A program made the position numbers and the translations under genes. The notes under the pieces were generated by a model, which did not search any database, had not been told where the DNA came from, and saw only the letters and a program-made list of their open reading frames with translations. A stretch of DNA of 64,000 bases from Linepithema humile (lineage: Eukaryota; Arthropoda; Insecta; Hymenoptera; Formicidae): contig NC_090130.1 of assembly GCF_040581485.1 (NCBI RefSeq), forward strand, positions 18,045,656-18,109,655, written 5' to 3'. Positions 60,770 to 64,000 of the stretch are shown piece after piece (within the stretch, counting starts at the first letter, position 1; every line of letters begins with the position of its first letter).

Positions 60770-63700
60770 ATACGAGAAACAAATTATTTCAATTAATTAT
60801 AACGTTTTAATCCGCGCCGTATCAATCGGCGACGACAAAGTGTCGCTTCGCGATACTTTAAGACGAGCAACAAATTCAGTTTCTTATTTTTTTGAATAGT
60901 ATGTTGTTCATAAATTAATTTGAGACCAGAAACATACGAAGAAAAAATTATTTCAACTAATTATAACGTTTTTAATCCGCGCCGTATCAATCCGCGACGA
61001 CAGTGTCGCTTCTCGATACTTTAAAACGAGCAACAAATTCAATTTCTTATATATTTCGTTAGTACAGAGTCTGTAAATTAATTTGGTACCAATCACATAC
61101 GAAAAACAAATTATTTCAATTAATTATAACGTTTTAATCCGCGCCGTATCAATCCGCTACGACAAAGTGTCGCTTCTCGATACTTTAAGACGAGCAAGAA
61201 ATTCATTTTCTTATTTTTTTGAATAGTATATTGTTCATAAATTAATTTGAGACCAGAAACATACGAAGATCAAATTATTTCAACTAATTATATCGTTTTT
61301 AATCCGCGCCGTATCAATCCGCGACGACAGTGTCGCTTCTCGATACTTTAAAACGAGCAACAAATTCATTTTCCTATATATTTCGATAGTACAGAATCTA
61401 TAAATTAATTTGGTACCAAAAACATACGAGAAACAAATTATTTCAACTAATTATAACATTTTTAATCCGCGCCGTATCAATCCGCGACGACAGTGTCGCT
61501 TCTCGATACTTTAAAACGAGCAACAAATTCAATTTCTTATATATTTCGATAGTACAGAGCCTGTAAATTAATTTGGTACCAAAAACATACAAGCAACAAA
61601 TTTTTTTAATTAATTATAACGTTTTTAATTCGCGCCATATTAATCCGCGACGACAGTGTCGCTTCTCGATACTTTAAAACGAGCAACAAATTCAATTTCT
61701 TATATATTTCGATAGTACAGAGTCTGTAAATTAATTTGGTACCAATCACATACAAAAAACAAATTATTTCAATTAATTATAACGTTTTAATCCGCGCCGT
61801 ATCAATCCGCTACGACAAAGTGTCGCTTCTCGATACTTTAAGACGAGCAAGAAATTCAGTTTCTTATTTTTTTGAATAGTATATTGTTCATAAATTAATT
61901 TGAAACCAGAAACATACGAAGAACAAATTATTTCAACTAATTATAACGTTTTTAATCCGCGCCGTATCAATCCGCGACGACAGTGTCGCTTTTCGATACT
62001 TTAAAACGAGCAACAAATTCATTTTCCTTTATATTTCGAAAGTACAGAGTCTGTAAATTAATTTGGTACCAAAAACATACGAGAAACAAATTATTTCAAC
62101 TAATTATAACGTTTTTAATCCGCGCCGTATCAATCCGCGACGACAGTGTCGCTTCGCGATACTTTAAGACGAGCAACAAATTCAATTTCTTATTTTTTTG
62201 AATAGTATGTTGTTCATAAATTAATTTGAGACCAGAAACATACGAAGAAAAAATTATTTCAACTAATTATAACGTTTTTAATCCGCGCCGTATCAATCCG
62301 CGACGACAGTGTCGCTTCTCGATACTTTAAAACGAGCAACAAATTCAATTTCTTATATATTTCAATAGTACAGAGTCTGTAAATTAATTTGGTACCAATC
62401 ACATACGAAAAACAAATTATTTCAATTAATTATAACGTTTTAATCCGCGCCGTATCAATCCGCTACGACAAAGTGTCGCTTCTCGATACTTTAAGACGAG
62501 CAAAAAATTCAGTTTCTTATTTTTTTGAATAGTATATTGTTCATAAATTAATTTGAGACCAGAAACATACGAAGAACAAATTATTTCAACTAATTATAAC
62601 GTTTTTAATCCGCGCCGTATCAATCCGCGACGACAGTGTCGCTTCTCGATACTTTAAAACGAGCAACAAATTCATTTTCCTATATATTTTGATAGTACAG
62701 AGTCTGTAAATTAATTTGGTACCAAAAACATACAAGAAACAAATTATTTCAACTAATTATAACGTTTATAATCCGCGCCGTATCAATCCGCGACGACAGT
62801 GTCGCTTCTCGATACTTTAAAACGAGCAACAAATTCAATTTCTTATATATTTCGATAGTACAGAGCCTGTAAATTAATTTGGTACCAAAAACATACAAGC
62901 AACAAATTTTTTTAACTAATTATAACGTTTTTAATTAGCGCCATATCAATCCGCGACGACAGTGTCGCTTCTCGATACTTTAAAACGAGCAACAAATTCA
63001 ATTTCTTATATATTTCGATAGTACAGAGTCTGTAAATTAATTTGGTACCAATCACATACGAAAAACAAATTATTTCAATTAATTATAACGTTTTAATCCG
63101 CGCCGAATCAATCCGCTACGACAAAGTGTCGCTTCTCGATACTTTAAGACGAGCAAGAAATTCAGTTTCTTATTTTTTTGAATAGTATATTGTTCATAAA
63201 TTAATTTGAGACCAGAAACATACGAAGAACAAATTATTTCAACTAATTATAACGTTTTTAATCCGCGCCGTATCAATCCGCGACGACAGTGTCGCTTCTC
63301 GATACTTTAAAACGAGCAACAAATTCATTTTCCTATATATTTCGATAGTACAGAGTCTGTAAATTAATTTGGTACCAAAAACATACGAGAAACAAATTAT
63401 TTCAACTAATTATAACGTTTTTATTCCGCGCCGTATCAATCCGCGACGACAGTGTCGCTTCTCGATACTTTAAAACGAGCAACAAATTCAATTTCTTATA
63501 TATTTCGATAGTACAGAGCCTGTAAATTAATTTGATACCAAAAACATACAAGCAACAAATTTTTTTAACTAATTATAACGTTTTTAATTCGCGCCATATC
63601 AATCCGCGACGACAGTGTCGCTTCTCGACACTTTAAAACGAGCAACAAATTCAATTTCTTATATATTTCGATAGTACAGAGTCTGTAAATTAATTTGGTA

Positions 63701-64000
63701 CCAATCACATACGAAAAACAAATTATTTCAATTAATTATAACGTTTTAATCCGCGCCGTATCAATCCGCTACGACAAAGTGTCGCTTCTCGATACTTTAA
63801 GACGAGCAAGAAATTCAGTTTCTTATTTTTTTGAATAGTGTATTGTTCATAAATTAATTTGAGACCAGAAACATACGAAGAACAAATTATTTCAACTAAT
63901 TATAACGTTTTTAATCCGCGCCGTATCAATCCGCGACGACAGTGTCGCTTCTCGATACTTTGAAACGAGCAACAAATTCATTTTCCTATATATTTCGATA
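60770..64000 (+). repeat. Segmental copy of 47.88-51.1 kb at 12,891-bp offset
   Basis: Private variants repeat at exactly 12,891 bp: AATTAATT in the T-run monomer at 48717/61608, CTTTTCG at 49092/61983, ATTTTG at 49800/62691, TAGCGCC at 50045/62936, TATTCCGCG at 50531/63422, CGACAC at 50735/63626 and GTGTATTG at 50947/63838. No net indel has accumulated across more than 3 kb, so the duplication is young. Confidence 0.88.

Larger units (their letters stand above)
22146..64000 (+). repeat. 163/164-bp satellite DNA array, about 256 monomers, continues past the window
   Basis: The monomer runs for example from GTGTCGCTTCTCGATAC to the next such string; measured spacings are 163, 163, 163, 164, 163, 164 and so on. 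Two main types exist. Type A has TTTAAAACGAGC, TTGGTACCAA and, in most copies, TATATATTTCGATAGTACAG. Type B has TTTAAGACGAGC, TTATTTTTTTGAATAGTAT and TTTGAGACCAGAAAC. They often alternate as a 327-bp dimer, but runs of consecutive A monomers are frequent. All monomers are in the same orientation. The first (partial) monomer starts at about 22146 and the array has not ended at 64000. There is no inserted mobile element and no gene. Its length, monomer size and homogeneity fit pericentromeric, centromeric or subtelomeric satellite DNA. Confidence 0.97.

Noticed and set aside
24916..62201. Seventeen near-identical 72-78-codon open frames in the satellite
   Set aside because: Each starts at GTG, not ATG. 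They exist only where the monomer variant CTTTTCG occurs, span satellite monomers and have no domain. They are by-products of the repeat phase.
22146..64000. CRISPR-like array because of regular repeats
   Set aside because: The whole 163-164-bp unit is repeated with no unique spacers, no cas genes are present and the context is eukaryotic.
22146..64000. Hammerhead ribozyme in the satellite, as in some other animal satellites
   Set aside because: I found no CTGATGA core with a matching GAAA and cleavage triplet on either strand of the monomer.
22146..64000. CENP-B box in the satellite
   Set aside because: No string resembling the TTCG...CGGG pattern of the box at correct spacing was seen in the monomer.

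Overview
The window is eukaryotic nuclear DNA, most likely from an insect and possibly a hymenopteran. There are no bacterial-type operons. The recognisable genes belong to two R1-clade (R1/TRAS/SART-like) non-LTR retrotransposons. The short repeats around them are built on AGGTT, which is the insect telomere unit TTAGG in another phase. Nearly two thirds of the window is one AT-rich tandem satellite. The assignment to insect is inferred from these repeats and elements, not from a host gene.

Layout. 1-2.2 kb: AT-rich DNA with two minus-strand genes encoding related cysteine-rich proteins of unknown function. 2.2-4.3 kb: a patchwork of short duplications ending in a possible minus-strand LTR that contains a 165-bp tandem duplication. 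4.3-21.4 kb: a 10-bp minisatellite, (AGGTTAAAAT)n, holding two R1-clade elements in the same orientation. Element A (4366-13683) is AT-rich, has a 3.1-kb leader, an intact gag-like ORF1 and an intact endonuclease/reverse transcriptase ORF2 joined by a TAATG stop-start overlap, and a composite 3' end with two poly(A) tracts. Element B (14282-21049) is GC-rich and apparently full length. Its ORF2 carries one in-frame TGA in the reverse transcriptase, and its 3' UTR is a chain of perfect hairpins. Both elements join the repeat the same way: GGTT on the left, then the element, its poly(A), and GGTTAAA on the right. This is what is expected of retrotransposons that target a telomere-like repeat.

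21.4-22.1 kb: a very AT-rich transition with a roughly 380-bp imperfect palindrome. 22.1-64.0 kb: a satellite of about 256 monomers of 163-164 bp in head-to-tail order, running off the end of the window. It has a 327-bp dimer layer and several larger layers (3.27, 3.43, 4.42, 7.02, 7.85 and 12.89 kb offsets). Duplication, deletion and crossover junctions can be placed by shared variants. The repeated 72-78-codon open frames in it start at GTG and are not genes.

How it fits together: in each element ORF1 would package the RNA, and ORF2 would nick the repeat and copy the RNA into it. The minisatellite is the landing site. The overall picture, telomere-like repeat with specialised retrotransposons next to a long satellite, suggests a subtelomeric or pericentromeric region; this is inference.
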